Source of the DNA: Peptococcaceae bacterium UBA7702
Lineage (GTDB): Bacteria > Bacillota > Dehalobacteriia > UBA7702
Assembly: GCA_002482535.1 (NCBI GenBank)
Contig: DLGE01000001.1
Location: 248,001-312,000 of the forward strand
Direction: 5' to 3'
DNA length: 64,000 bases
Position numbers and translations under genes: made by a program. Below the pieces are notes generated by a model. It was not told the DNA's origin. It was given only the letters and a program-made list of their open reading frames with translations, and made no database searches. This document shows positions 42,808-52,002 of the stretch, piece after piece (the first letter of the stretch is position 1; the number at the start of each line of letters is the position of its first letter).

Positions 42808-43698
42808 ATGGAAAATCGGTTTTCGGACTATTTGGCCTATCTTTTGGGTGAGAAGAACGCCTCGCCCCATACGGTTACGGCCTACCGCAAAGATATTGAG
42901 GACTATTTCGCCTTTTTGGCGAAACAGCAGATTCCGGCGGAGCAAGCTGACCATCTTTTGATCCGCCGCTATATGATGGAGCTGCAAAAAAACGGCATTT
43001 CCAAAAATTCCATGGCAAGAAAGATGTCCTCCATCAGAAGTTACTACCGCTATTTGGTGCGGGAAAACGTCATCGAGGACAACCCTTTGACCTTGGTTAG
43101 CTCCCCCAAGGAAACGAAACGGCTGCCGAAATTCGTCCACTATGAGGATTTGAAAGAGCTCTTTGAATTGCCGGATAACAGTCCGGCGGGGCTGAGGGAC
43201 CGGGCCATGATGGAACTGCTCTACGGCGGCGGTTTAAGGGTTTCGGAAATGTGTTCCCTAAAACTGAACCAGTTGATCTTTCCCATCCGTTCCGTGAAAG
43301 TCATGGGCAAGGGGAAAAAGGAGCGTCTCGTGCCTTTGGGGGATTACGCCCTAAAAGCCCTTACCGCTTATTTGGAAAAAGGCCGTCCTCAACTGGTGAA
43401 AATCGATCACGAAGAGGAACAGGGCGTCTTTTTGAATCAGCGCAACGGCCACGCTCTCACCGACCGGGCCGTCCGGGACGTCCTCGATAAGTACGTGGGT
43501 CGCCTTTCCAAAACTTTGAAGGTCAGCCCTCATATGCTGCGCCATTCCTTTGCCACTCACATGCTGGAAAACGGCGCCGATATCCGCATCATCCAGGAAT
43601 TACTCGGTCATGAGCGGCTCTCCACCACCCAGATCTATACCCATATCACCAAGTCCCATATGATGGAAATCTATAAGGAATCTCACCCCAGAAGTTGA
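42808..43698 (+). CDS. xerC: Tyrosine recombinase XerC
   Basis: 296 aa with an N-terminal SAM-like DNA-binding domain and a C-terminal catalytic domain. The active-site set is complete: Arg in GGLRVSEM, Lys in GKGKKERLVP, HxxR in HMLRHSFATHM, His in LLGHERLSTTQ and the nucleophile Tyr in IYTH. It resolves chromosome dimers. The fixed place between trmFO and hslV identifies it as the housekeeping XerC/CodV rather than a phage integrase. Confidence 0.95.
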   Translation: MENRFSDYLAYLLGEKNASPHTVTAYRKDIEDYFAFLAKQQIPAEQADHLLIRRYMMELQKNGISKNSMARKMSSIRSYYRYLVRENVIEDNPLTLVSSPKETKRLPKFVHYEDLKELFELPDNSPAGLRDRAMMELLYGGGLRVSEMCSLKLNQLIFPIRSVKVMGKGKKERLVPLGDYALKALTAYLEKGRPQLVKIDHEEEQGVFLNQRNGHALTDRAVRDVLDKYVGRLSKTLKVSPHMLRHSFATHMLENGADIRIIQELLGHERLSTTQIYTHITKSHMMEIYKESHPRS

Positions 43699-43713
43699 AA
43701 GGAGAAAACTGCG

Positions 43714-44265
43714 ATGATGTTTGAAGCAACGACCATTCTCGGTGTCAGCAAAGACGGCAAAACCGCCGTGGCCGGCGACGGTCAGGTGACCATGGGTAAT
43801 TCCATGATCATGAAAAACGGAGCCAAGAAAGTGAGAAGGCTCTATAACGGCGAGGTCGTAGCGGGGTTTGCCGGCGCTGTGGCCGACGCCTTCACACTGT
43901 TTGATAAATTTGAAGCCAAACTCAACGAATACCGGGGCAATCTGATGCGTGCCTCAGTGGAACTGGTTAAGGAATGGCGTACCGATAAGATTTTACAGAA
44001 ATTAGAGGCGCTGATGATCGTGGCCAACGCCGAAAGCATGCTGATCATTTCCGGCAGCGGTGAGGTCATCGAGCCCGACGACGGTATCGTGGCCATCGGC
44101 AGCGGCGGCCCCTATGCCTTAGCCGCGGCCAGGGCTTTGCGGAAGCATACGGATCTTTCCGCGGCGGAAATCGCCAAGGAGGCCATGGAAGTGGCGGCAG
44201 GGATCTGCGTGTTCACCAACGATCAGATTATCGTGGAAAAAATCGGGGAAAAAGCAGGAGAGTGA
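43714..44265 (+). CDS. hslV: ATP-dependent protease subunit HslV
   Basis: 183 aa. Family signature GDGQVTMGNSMIMK, GFAGAVADAFTLFDKFE and EPDDGIVAIGSGG. The catalytic Thr of HslV aligns with T6 in FEATTILGV, so five residues must be removed, or another start used. B. subtilis ClpQ has a similar extension but uses an N-terminal Ser, which is absent here. It forms the two-ring peptidase core bound by HslU; the two genes overlap. Confidence 0.95.
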   Translation: MMFEATTILGVSKDGKTAVAGDGQVTMGNSMIMKNGAKKVRRLYNGEVVAGFAGAVADAFTLFDKFEAKLNEYRGNLMRASVELVKEWRTDKILQKLEALMIVANAESMLIISGSGEVIEPDDGIVAIGSGGPYALAAARALRKHTDLSAAEIAKEAMEVAAGICVFTNDQIIVEKIGEKAGE

Positions 44266-44267
44266 AC

Positions 44268-45614
44268 GTGAAGATGAAAGAAGAATTGACGCCCAGCCAA
44301 ATCGTATTTGAACTGGATAAATACATCATCGGTCAGGCCCAGGCCAAAAAGAGCGTGGCCATTGCCTTGCGCAACCGCTTTCGCCGCAAAAATGTCAATG
44401 AGGATTTAAAAGACGATATTATTCCAAAGAACATCATTATGATCGGTCCCACCGGCGTCGGTAAAACGGAAATCGCCCGCCGTCTGGCAAAAATGGTCAA
44501 CGCTCCCTTTGTCAAAGTGGAAGCCACGAAATTTACGGAAGTGGGTTACGTTGGCCGGGACGTCGACTCCATCATTCGCGATCTCGTGGAAAACGCTGTG
44601 GCGATCATTCGGACCGAACGCATGAGCATCGTGGAAAAACAGGCCAAAAAGAACGCCGAAGCCCGCCTGGTGAATCAGTTGATGATGGAGGGCTACGGCA
44701 AAGAGCTGGAAAACCCGGAAGAAGCATTGAGTCAAAATGAAGTCAACGCCCGGCGCAGAAAGTACATCAAACGTCTGCTCAACGCCGGTGATCTTGACCG
44801 GGAAACCCTTGAAATCGAAGTGGCGGATACGCCGGGTCCGGTGATGATCGGCGGTATGGACGACATGGGCGTTGATCTCGGCAGTATTTTCGGGAACATG
44901 CTCCCCACCAAAATGAAGAAGCGCAAAGTTACCACAAAGGAAGCCCTGCGTATCTTTACCCAAGAAGAAAGTCAAAAACTCATCGATATGGAAGAAGTAT
45001 CTGCGGAAGCCGTGGAAAAGACAGAACAGATGGGCATCGTCTTCTTGGATGAAATCGATAAGATCGCCGTTTCTGACCATAAGAACGGCGTCGACGTCAG
45101 CCGCGGCGGCGTCCAGCGGGACATCTTACCCCTGGTAGAAGGAGCCACGATCAATACGAAATACGGTCCGGTGCGCACGGATCACATTCTCTTCATTGCC
45201 GCCGGCGCCTTTCATGTGGCGAAGCCTTCGGATCTGATGCCGGAATTGCAAGGCCGCTTCCCCATCCGGGTGGAGCTGGACAGTTTGACCGCCGAGGATT
45301 ATAAGCTGATCCTGCGGGAACCGCAAAATTCCTTGATTAAGCAGTACGTCCAATTGCTCAAAGCCGACGGCGTTTATGTAGAGTTCACCGAAGACGGCAT
45401 CAACGCCATGGCGGAGATCGCCGACCATATCAACGAGGAAACAGAAAACATCGGCGCCCGCCGCCTTCATACGATTCTCGAAAAGGTCTTAGAGGATGTT
45501 TTATTTTCTGCGCCGGACCTGCTCCGGGGTACCGTCACGGTGGATCGGGAATACGTTGACAGCCGCATGATGGGCATCGTCAAAAACGAAGATCTCAGTA
45601 AGTACATTCTCTAA
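44268..45614 (+). CDS. hslU: ATP-dependent protease ATPase subunit HslU
   Basis: 448 aa from GTG 44268, chosen because GGAG (44257-44260) is 7 nt before it; GTG 44262 and ATG 44274 are in frame too. AAA+ unfoldase: Walker A GPTGVGKTEIARR, the pore-loop motif GYVGRD, Walker B IVFLDEIDKIA, plus the I-domain (about 110-240) and sensor 2 region (GARRLHTILE). It feeds proteins to HslV. In many Firmicutes codY follows; here a noncoding gap and rpsB follow. Confidence 0.96.
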   Translation: MKMKEELTPSQIVFELDKYIIGQAQAKKSVAIALRNRFRRKNVNEDLKDDIIPKNIIMIGPTGVGKTEIARRLAKMVNAPFVKVEATKFTEVGYVGRDVDSIIRDLVENAVAIIRTERMSIVEKQAKKNAEARLVNQLMMEGYGKELENPEEALSQNEVNARRRKYIKRLLNAGDLDRETLEIEVADTPGPVMIGGMDDMGVDLGSIFGNMLPTKMKKRKVTTKEALRIFTQEESQKLIDMEEVSAEAVEKTEQMGIVFLDEIDKIAVSDHKNGVDVSRGGVQRDILPLVEGATINTKYGPVRTDHILFIAAGAFHVAKPSDLMPELQGRFPIRVELDSLTAEDYKLILREPQNSLIKQYVQLLKADGVYVEFTEDGINAMAEIADHINEETENIGARRLHTILEKVLEDVLFSAPDLLRGTVTVDREYVDSRMMGIVKNEDLSKYIL

Positions 45615-45675
45615 CCGTGTTTTGGTAAAGGGAGGTGCGAAGCGCCCCGTTAAGGCAATGTCTCATGCAATATAT

Positions 45676-45691
45676 ATTGTAGAAATACAAT
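45676..45691. promoter_or_regulatory. Palindrome ATTGTA-N4-TACAAT upstream of rpsB
   Basis: Same perfect 6+6 dyad as at 32881-32896, located 30 bp before the -35 of the rpsB promoter. The rest of the 264-bp gap between hslU and rpsB holds no gene. Confidence 0.45.
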
Positions 45692-45721
45692 AAAAAAGAG
45701 CAAAACAAAGATAAAATCCTC

Positions 45722-45750
45722 TTGCATGAGGCCATACTTTATGGTACTAT
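45722..45750 (+). promoter_or_regulatory. Promoter of rpsB-tsf
   Basis: TTGCAT (45722-45727), 17 bp, TACTAT (45745-45750). The leader of about 120 nt to ATG 45879 could hold an S2 autoregulatory structure, which I cannot verify by eye. Confidence 0.6.
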
Positions 45751-45878
45751 GTTAAAGAAACACGCACGGATTTGGATTTTCGCGCCGGTGCCTCTTGAGG
45801 TGTCGCGAAAAAAAGAAGAATCCGGAGGTGAAAGTGGGGAAAACCCGCAATCAAAAAACCGAGGAGGAAATAACGAAA

Positions 45879-46634
45879 ATGGCAGTTATTTCAATGAAAC
45901 AGCTTTTAGAAGCAGGCGTCCACTTTGGACACCAAACCCGCCGTTGGAACCCGAAAATGGCTCCTTACATCTTCACCGAAAGAAACGGCATCTACATCAT
46001 CGACCTGCAAAAAACAGTGAAGAAAATCGATGAAGCCTATGCTTTCATCAAAGACACTGTGGCTGATGGCAAATCCATCCTCTTTGTAGGAACCAAAAAA
46101 CAGGCTCAGGACGCCATCAAAGAAGAAGCCGAACGCTGCGGCATGTTCTTTGTGAATCAGAGATGGCTGGGCGGTTTGATGACCAACAACAAAACCATCC
46201 AAAAGCGTATTGATTTTCTGCGCGACATGGAAAAAATGGAAGAGGACGGCACTTTAGCCCTCTTACCGAAAAAGGAAGTTGCCCAGTTGCAGGGTAAAAA
46301 AGAGAAGCTCGAAAAATTCTTGGGCGGTATCAAAGAGATGAAAGATCTTCCCGGCGCTCTTTTTGTGGTTGACCCCAAAAAGGAAAGAATCGCCGTGGCC
46401 GAAGCTAAGAAACTGAGCATTCCCATTATCGCCATTGTCGATACCAACTGCGATCCCGAGGAAGTGGATTATGTGATCCCCGGCAACGACGACGCCATTC
46501 GCGCCGTCAAACTCCTCGTCGCCAGAATGGCCGACGCGGTCATCGAAGGCAACCAGGGGATGTCCATGGCAGAAGCCGTTGACGAAGTACCGGCCAAAGA
46601 CGGGGAAACCGAAGAAGCAGCCGCCGCAGAATAA
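45879..46634 (+). CDS. rpsB: 30S ribosomal protein S2
   Basis: 251 aa from ATG 45879 after GAGGAGG; the upstream open frame is leader. uS2 signature: MKQLLEAGVHFGHQTRRWNP, GTKKQAQDAI, RWLGGLMTNN, and the C-terminal IPGNDDAIRAVKLL. The acidic Ala/Glu tail is common. Confidence 0.97.
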   Translation: MAVISMKQLLEAGVHFGHQTRRWNPKMAPYIFTERNGIYIIDLQKTVKKIDEAYAFIKDTVADGKSILFVGTKKQAQDAIKEEAERCGMFFVNQRWLGGLMTNNKTIQKRIDFLRDMEKMEEDGTLALLPKKEVAQLQGKKEKLEKFLGGIKEMKDLPGALFVVDPKKERIAVAEAKKLSIPIIAIVDTNCDPEEVDYVIPGNDDAIRAVKLLVARMADAVIEGNQGMSMAEAVDEVPAKDGETEEAAAAE

Positions 46635-46647
46635 ATAAATCAAATAG

Positions 46648-46705
46648 AGCAGGGCAGATTGCAGATCGGCTGACCCAGGCGATACTACGCCTGACCCTGC
46701 TTTTT
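46648..46705 (+). terminator. Attenuator-like terminator between rpsB and tsf
   Basis: AGCAGGG (46648-46654) pairs with CCCTGCT (46695-46701), enclosing further pairing, followed by TTTTT. It lies 13 bp past rpsB and before tsf, so it likely lowers tsf relative to rpsB. Confidence 0.7.
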
Positions 46706-46731
46706 ACTTGCGTATAGGAGGAATATACAAC

Positions 46732-47652
46732 ATGATTTCAGCTCAAATGGTCAAAGAACTCCGGGAAAGAACCGGAGCCGGTATGATGGATTGCAAAAAG
46801 GCCCTCACGGAAACAGACGGCGATATGGAAAAAGCCGTTGATTTCCTGAGAGAAAAGGGACTGGCCGCCGCGGAGAAAAAAGCAGGACGCATTGCCGCCG
46901 AAGGCATGGTTGCCGCCGCTCTTTCTGCCGACGCCAAACAAGGTGTGCTGGTAGAAGTCAACTGTGAAACCGACTTTGTGGCCAAAAACGAAGATTTTAA
47001 AGGCTTTGCCGCCGATGTAGCCCAACAGGTTTTGGCGGGGAACGCCGCCGATGTGGAAGCGCTCCTTGGCGAAGCGCTCCTTAGCGATAGCAGTAAAACC
47101 GTGAAAGACGAACTCACGGAAAAAGTCGCCGTGATCGGTGAAAATATCAATATCAGGAGATTTGAAAAAGTTGATGCCGCCGACGGCTGTGTTGCCGCTT
47201 ATATCCATGGCGGCGGCAAGCTGGGTGTGGTGGTTTACGGTAAAACCGATGTGGTCAACGACGAAATCAAAGCCGCGTTGAGAAACATCGCCATGCAGAT
47301 TGCGGCCATGGACCCCAAATACGTCAGCCGCGACGAAGTACCCGCTGATTTCCTGGCGCATGAAAAAGAAATTCTGATGGCCCAGGCCAAAGAAGAAAAT
47401 CCCAATAAGCCGGATAACATCATCGAAAAGATGATCGTCGGCAGACTGAATAAGGAAATGAAGGAGATCTGTCTGTTGGATCAAAGCTATGTCCAGGACG
47501 GCGATCTTACCGTTGCCCAGTATGCGGCAAAAGTCGGCAAAGAAAACAACGCCGATCTTTCCGTGGTCCGCTTTGTTCGCTTCAAAACAGGAGAAGGTCT
47601 CGAAAAGAAACAGGACGACTTTGCCTGTGAAGTAGAAAACATGTTCAAATAA
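46732..47652 (+). CDS. tsf: Elongation factor Ts
   Basis: 306 aa from ATG 46732 with AGGAGG. The N-terminal UBA-like domain (MVKELRERTGAGMMDCKKAL), the core with VEVNCETDFVAKN, and the dimerisation region are complete. It exchanges GDP for GTP on EF-Tu. Confidence 0.97.
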   Translation: MISAQMVKELRERTGAGMMDCKKALTETDGDMEKAVDFLREKGLAAAEKKAGRIAAEGMVAAALSADAKQGVLVEVNCETDFVAKNEDFKGFAADVAQQVLAGNAADVEALLGEALLSDSSKTVKDELTEKVAVIGENINIRRFEKVDAADGCVAAYIHGGGKLGVVVYGKTDVVNDEIKAALRNIAMQIAAMDPKYVSRDEVPADFLAHEKEILMAQAKEENPNKPDNIIEKMIVGRLNKEMKEICLLDQSYVQDGDLTVAQYAAKVGKENNADLSVVRFVRFKTGEGLEKKQDDFACEVENMFK

Positions 47653-47680
47653 AGTTTCATAACAGAGATAGGGGTATGCT

Positions 47681-48412
47681 ATGTGGGCTGAACCAAAGTA
47701 TAAGAGAGTCGTTTTGAAGCTGAGTGGAGAAGCGCTGGCCGGCGACGCCGGCTACGGCATTGACCAAGGGATGCTGAGCCACGTTGCCAAGCAGGTGCAG
47801 GATGTGCGTGATCTCGGTATCGATGTGCTGATTGTGGTTGGCGGCGGAAATATATGGAGGGGTATCGCCGGGTCCGAACAGGGCATGGAACGGGCTACCG
47901 CCGATTATATGGGTATGCTGGCGACGGTGATGAACAGCTTGGCGTTGCAAAATGCTCTGGAAAACATCGGTGTTGATACGAGAGTTCAGTCCGCCATCGA
48001 AATGCGGCAGATCGCCGAACCGTATATCCGGCGCAAAGCCATTCGCCATTTGGAAAAAGGCAGAGTCGTGATTTTTGCCGCCGGTACGGGTAATCCCTAT
48101 TTTTCAACGGATACCACTGCTGCCTTGAGAGCCGCGGAGCTTGATGCGGAAGTCATTTTGATGGCCAAAAAGGTAGACGGCGTTTATTCCGCCGATCCCA
48201 AAACCGATGCCCACGCTGAAAAATTTGACCACTTGACCTATCAGGACGTGTTGCAGAAGGAGTTAAAAGTCATGGATTCCACGGCGGCCTCTCTCTGCAA
48301 AGACAACCATATTCCTATTATTGTATTCAATATCAACGGCAAGGAGAACACGCGAAAAGCGGTGCTTGGAGAAAACGTTGGTACGATCGTTGGAGGTGAA
48401 ACCAGTGATTAA
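47681..48412 (+). CDS. pyrH: Uridylate kinase
   Basis: 243 aa. Amino-acid-kinase fold with KLSGEALAGD, VVGGGNIWRG and DTTAALRAAELDAE; VYSADPKTDAHA is typical. It makes UDP from UMP and is allosterically controlled by GTP and UTP. The end overlaps frr by 8 bp. Confidence 0.97.
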   Translation: MWAEPKYKRVVLKLSGEALAGDAGYGIDQGMLSHVAKQVQDVRDLGIDVLIVVGGGNIWRGIAGSEQGMERATADYMGMLATVMNSLALQNALENIGVDTRVQSAIEMRQIAEPYIRRKAIRHLEKGRVVIFAAGTGNPYFSTDTTAALRAAELDAEVILMAKKVDGVYSADPKTDAHAEKFDHLTYQDVLQKELKVMDSTAASLCKDNHIPIIVFNINGKENTRKAVLGENVGTIVGGETSD

Positions 48413-48962
48413 AGATTACATGGAAGAAGCGGAACGCAAAATGGGAAAAACCGCGGAGGCGCTGAAGAGGGAATTCGCTACGTTGCGGGCAGGGAGAGCA
48501 ACTCCCGCCCTCCTCGATAAGATTCAGGTGGATTATTACGGTGCCTTAACCCCCCTCAATCAGATGGCGAACATTTCCGCTCCGGAAAGTCATCTTTTGA
48601 TGGTGCAGCCTTGGGATAAGAGCACTTTGAAAAATATTGAAAAGGCGATTCTCGCCTCAGATCTCGGATTGAACCCCAATAGTGACGGTTCGGTGATCCG
48701 CATTGCCATTCCCCAGTTGACGGAAGAACGCCGGAAAGAATTGGTGAAAGTCGTCAGAAAAAAGGATGAGGATGCCAAAGTGGCGATCCGCAATCTCAGA
48801 AGGGAACTCAACGACGACATCAAAGAACTGGAAAAAGAGAAGGAAGTTTCCGAGGACGATGCTGCCCGGGGTTTGGACGAAGCCCAAAAGCTGACGGAAA
48901 AATGGATCAAGAAATTGGATGAAATAACCAAAGCGAAGGAATCCGAGATTATGGAAGTCTGA
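48405..48962 (+). CDS. frr: Ribosome recycling factor
   Basis: 185 aa from GTG 48405 with GGAGGT (48392-48397). The tRNA-like three-helix bundle with LRAGRATPALLDKI, YYGALTPLNQMANIS and VRKKDEDAKVAIRNLR is complete. It splits post-termination ribosomes with EF-G. Confidence 0.97.
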   Translation: MIKDYMEEAERKMGKTAEALKREFATLRAGRATPALLDKIQVDYYGALTPLNQMANISAPESHLLMVQPWDKSTLKNIEKAILASDLGLNPNSDGSVIRIAIPQLTEERRKELVKVVRKKDEDAKVAIRNLRRELNDDIKELEKEKEVSEDDAARGLDEAQKLTEKWIKKLDEITKAKESEIMEV

Positions 48963-49023
48963 TCAATTTAATGCGTATGCATTTTTGAATTTAATTTCAT
49001 ATTAATTAAGGAGGTGTATTTGA

Positions 49024-49188
49024 ATGTATAAAATCACTGATGAATGCGTCGCTTGCGGTACTTGCTTAGACGAATGTCCCAGCGAAGCGATCAAAGAAGG
49101 CGATGTTTATGAAATCGATCAGGAAGTTTGCACCGAATGCGGTACTTGCGTCGATTCTTGCCCCAATGATGCTATCATCGAAGAATAA
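49024..49188 (+). CDS. 2[4Fe-4S] ferredoxin
   Basis: 54 aa from ATG 49024, preceded by AAGGAGGTG. Two CxxCxxCxxxC clusters (C8, C11, C14, C18 and C36, C39, C42, C46) make it a clostridial-type low-potential electron carrier. It ends in TAATGA, then an intrinsic terminator. Its place between frr and uppS is not part of the conserved cluster, which suggests insertion of a house ferredoxin gene. One possible use is to supply electrons to IspG, a [4Fe-4S] enzyme encoded 4 kb downstream, or to general fermentation. Neither is shown. Confidence 0.95.
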   Translation: MYKITDECVACGTCLDECPSEAIKEGDVYEIDQEVCTECGTCVDSCPNDAIIEE

Positions 49189-49194
49189 TGACAG

Positions 49195-49221
49195 AACCCC
49201 CTCGGCAGCGAGGGGGTTTTT
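49195..49221 (+). terminator. Strong terminator after the ferredoxin gene
   Basis: CCCCCTCG / CGAGGGGG (49197-49204 with 49209-49216), loop of 4 nt, then TTTTT. uppS and its followers therefore need readthrough or their own promoter. Confidence 0.92.
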
Positions 49222-49247
49222 CACCATTTTACGGGAGTATTCTTTTT

Positions 49248-49991
<744 letters not shown>

Positions 49992-50024
49992 AATATTGGA
50001 ATATGATAAGATGAGGATGAGAAC

Positions 50025-50822
50025 ATGTTAAAAACAAGAGTGATCAGCGCTCTGATCTTTGTGCCTTTGATTTTGCTGGCGACCTATTTCGGCGGCTTTG
50101 TTTTTGCTGCTTTGATGTTGGCCATTGCCATCATCGGCGGCTATGAATTTGGAAAAATGCTGGAAGTCAACGCTTACCGTCTGCTTCCCTGGATATATTA
50201 CCCGGTTACTGTTTTGCTCATCGTCATGGCCCAGTTAGCCCCCGCCAACGGCGGGGCAACGGTGGCCGTGGCCTTTCTTGGCTTTGCCGCCTATCTGACC
50301 CTATTTGTTTTTGGCAAAATCCGCTTCGACGAAGCGGCCGTCAACAGCCTTGTTTTGGCCTATATCCCTTTGACTTTGACCACGGCGATCTTCATCCGCT
50401 CCGGCATGGCAGAGGGCATGTACCTGATCTTTCTGCTATTGCTCATCGAGTGGCTCACTGACAGCGGCGCTTATTTCATCGGCAGCGCTTTCGGCAAGCA
50501 TAAACTGATGCCCCGGGTCAGCCCCAAAAAGACAGTGGAAGGCGCCTTGGGGGGCATTGCCGCCGCGGTTGTTGCCGCGGTCCTGCTCAATGCCTTTGCC
50601 CACATCGGCCCTTATTGGCTCATCGTCATCATCGCCGTCATTGTCTCCGTCGCGGGACAGCTTGGCGATCTTTGTGAAAGCGCGGTGAAGCGCTGGGCGC
50701 AGGTGAAGGACTCTGGCAATCTGATTCCCGGTCACGGCGGTATCTTGGACCGTTTTGACAGCATGTTTTTTGCCGCGCCGGTCACTTATCTGATCCTTAC
50801 GGTCTATCAGCTTTTTGTGTAA
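50025..50822 (+). CDS. cdsA: Phosphatidate cytidylyltransferase
   Basis: 265 aa, polytopic membrane protein with about eight helices. The CDP-alcohol signature near the C-terminus is seen as VSVAGQLGDLCESAVKRWAQVKDSGNLIPGHGGILDRFDS in parts, with the conserved KD and DR pairs. It makes CDP-diacylglycerol for phospholipid synthesis. Order uppS-cdsA-dxr-rseP is standard. Confidence 0.96.
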   Translation: MLKTRVISALIFVPLILLATYFGGFVFAALMLAIAIIGGYEFGKMLEVNAYRLLPWIYYPVTVLLIVMAQLAPANGGATVAVAFLGFAAYLTLFVFGKIRFDEAAVNSLVLAYIPLTLTTAIFIRSGMAEGMYLIFLLLLIEWLTDSGAYFIGSAFGKHKLMPRVSPKKTVEGALGGIAAAVVAAVLLNAFAHIGPYWLIVIIAVIVSVAGQLGDLCESAVKRWAQVKDSGNLIPGHGGILDRFDSMFFAAPVTYLILTVYQLFV

Positions 50823-50844
50823 CAGATAACAGAGGAAATGTACT

Positions 50845-51981
50845 ATGAAAACCATTGGTATTTTGGGCTCCACCGGTTCCATCGGCCGCCAAAGCCTCGC
50901 TGTGTTGAGCTGGTTCCCCGATGAATACAGGGTAAAGCTTTTGGCGGCCAACCAAAACGCCGCTCTCCTGGCGGAACAGGCAAAAAAATTTCAGCCGGAA
51001 GTCATTGCCCTTGCCGATCCGACAAAATACAAAGAACTAAAAGCGTTGCTGCCGGATTTTTGCGGTGAGATTTTGGCGGGAGCAGAGGGGATTGAGGCCG
51101 TTTCCGGGCTTACAGTGGATATGATGATCCACGGCATTGCCGGCATGGCGGGGCTCTCTCCGCTTTTAACCACCCTGAAAGCCAAAAATAAGGTGGCTTT
51201 CGCCAATAAGGAAAGCCTTGTCACGGCAGGACATCTGGTGATGTCGCTGGTCAAAGAAATGGAAACCGTATTGCTCCCCGTGGACAGCGAGCATTCCGCA
51301 ATCTTCCAGTGTTTGCTGGGAGGCAAGAGCGGCTTGAAGAAATTGGTGTTGACGGCTTCCGGCGGTCCTTTCCGGCAATGCACCGCGGCCCAGTTGGATG
51401 ACGTTACCCCAGAAATGGCCCTCAAGCATCCCACTTGGAATATGGGGGCGAAAGTGACCATCGACAGTTCCACGATGATGAACAAGGGTCTGGAAGTGAT
51501 CGAGGCGCATTGGCTCTTCGATTGTCCTTATGAACAGATCGAAGTTTTGATCCAGCCCCAAAGCGTCATTCACTCCATGGTCTGTTTTAAGGACGGTTCT
51601 TTCATCGGTCACCTGGGCAAAGCCGATATGCGCATCCCCATCCAATTTGCTTTGACCTATCCGGAGCGCAGGGAAAACCCCTTAACGGAATTGGACTTTG
51701 CTGCTCTGGGTCGCCTTGATTTCAGCGCGCCGAAAAAAGACGTATTTCCCCTTTTGGGCCTCGCCTATGAGGTGGGGAAAGCCGGTGGTACGCTGCCTGC
51801 GGTGATGAACGCCGCCAACGAGGTATTGGTGTATAAGTTCCTTGCAAAGAGAATAAAATATAAAGATATTTACAGGTATGTTGCCGAGACTGTGGCAAAT
51901 CATGAAAATACTGCCGATCCGTCTCTTGGGGAAATTTTAGCCGCTGCGGCAGAAACCAAGGAGAAGCTGGCGCGTATCTGA
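50845..51981 (+). CDS. dxr: 1-deoxy-D-xylulose 5-phosphate reductoisomerase
   Basis: 378 aa. NADPH-binding GSTGSIGRQSL, the substrate and metal sites in LLPVDSEHSAIFQ and TIDSSTMMNKGLEVIEAHWLF, and the C-terminal helical domain are present. It is the second step of the methylerythritol phosphate isoprenoid path; ispG of the same path is two genes downstream. Confidence 0.97.
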   Translation: MKTIGILGSTGSIGRQSLAVLSWFPDEYRVKLLAANQNAALLAEQAKKFQPEVIALADPTKYKELKALLPDFCGEILAGAEGIEAVSGLTVDMMIHGIAGMAGLSPLLTTLKAKNKVAFANKESLVTAGHLVMSLVKEMETVLLPVDSEHSAIFQCLLGGKSGLKKLVLTASGGPFRQCTAAQLDDVTPEMALKHPTWNMGAKVTIDSSTMMNKGLEVIEAHWLFDCPYEQIEVLIQPQSVIHSMVCFKDGSFIGHLGKADMRIPIQFALTYPERRENPLTELDFAALGRLDFSAPKKDVFPLLGLAYEVGKAGGTLPAVMNAANEVLVYKFLAKRIKYKDIYRYVAETVANHENTADPSLGEILAAAAETKEKLARI

Positions 51982-52002
51982 AAAATAGGGAAGGTGTTTT
52001 CA

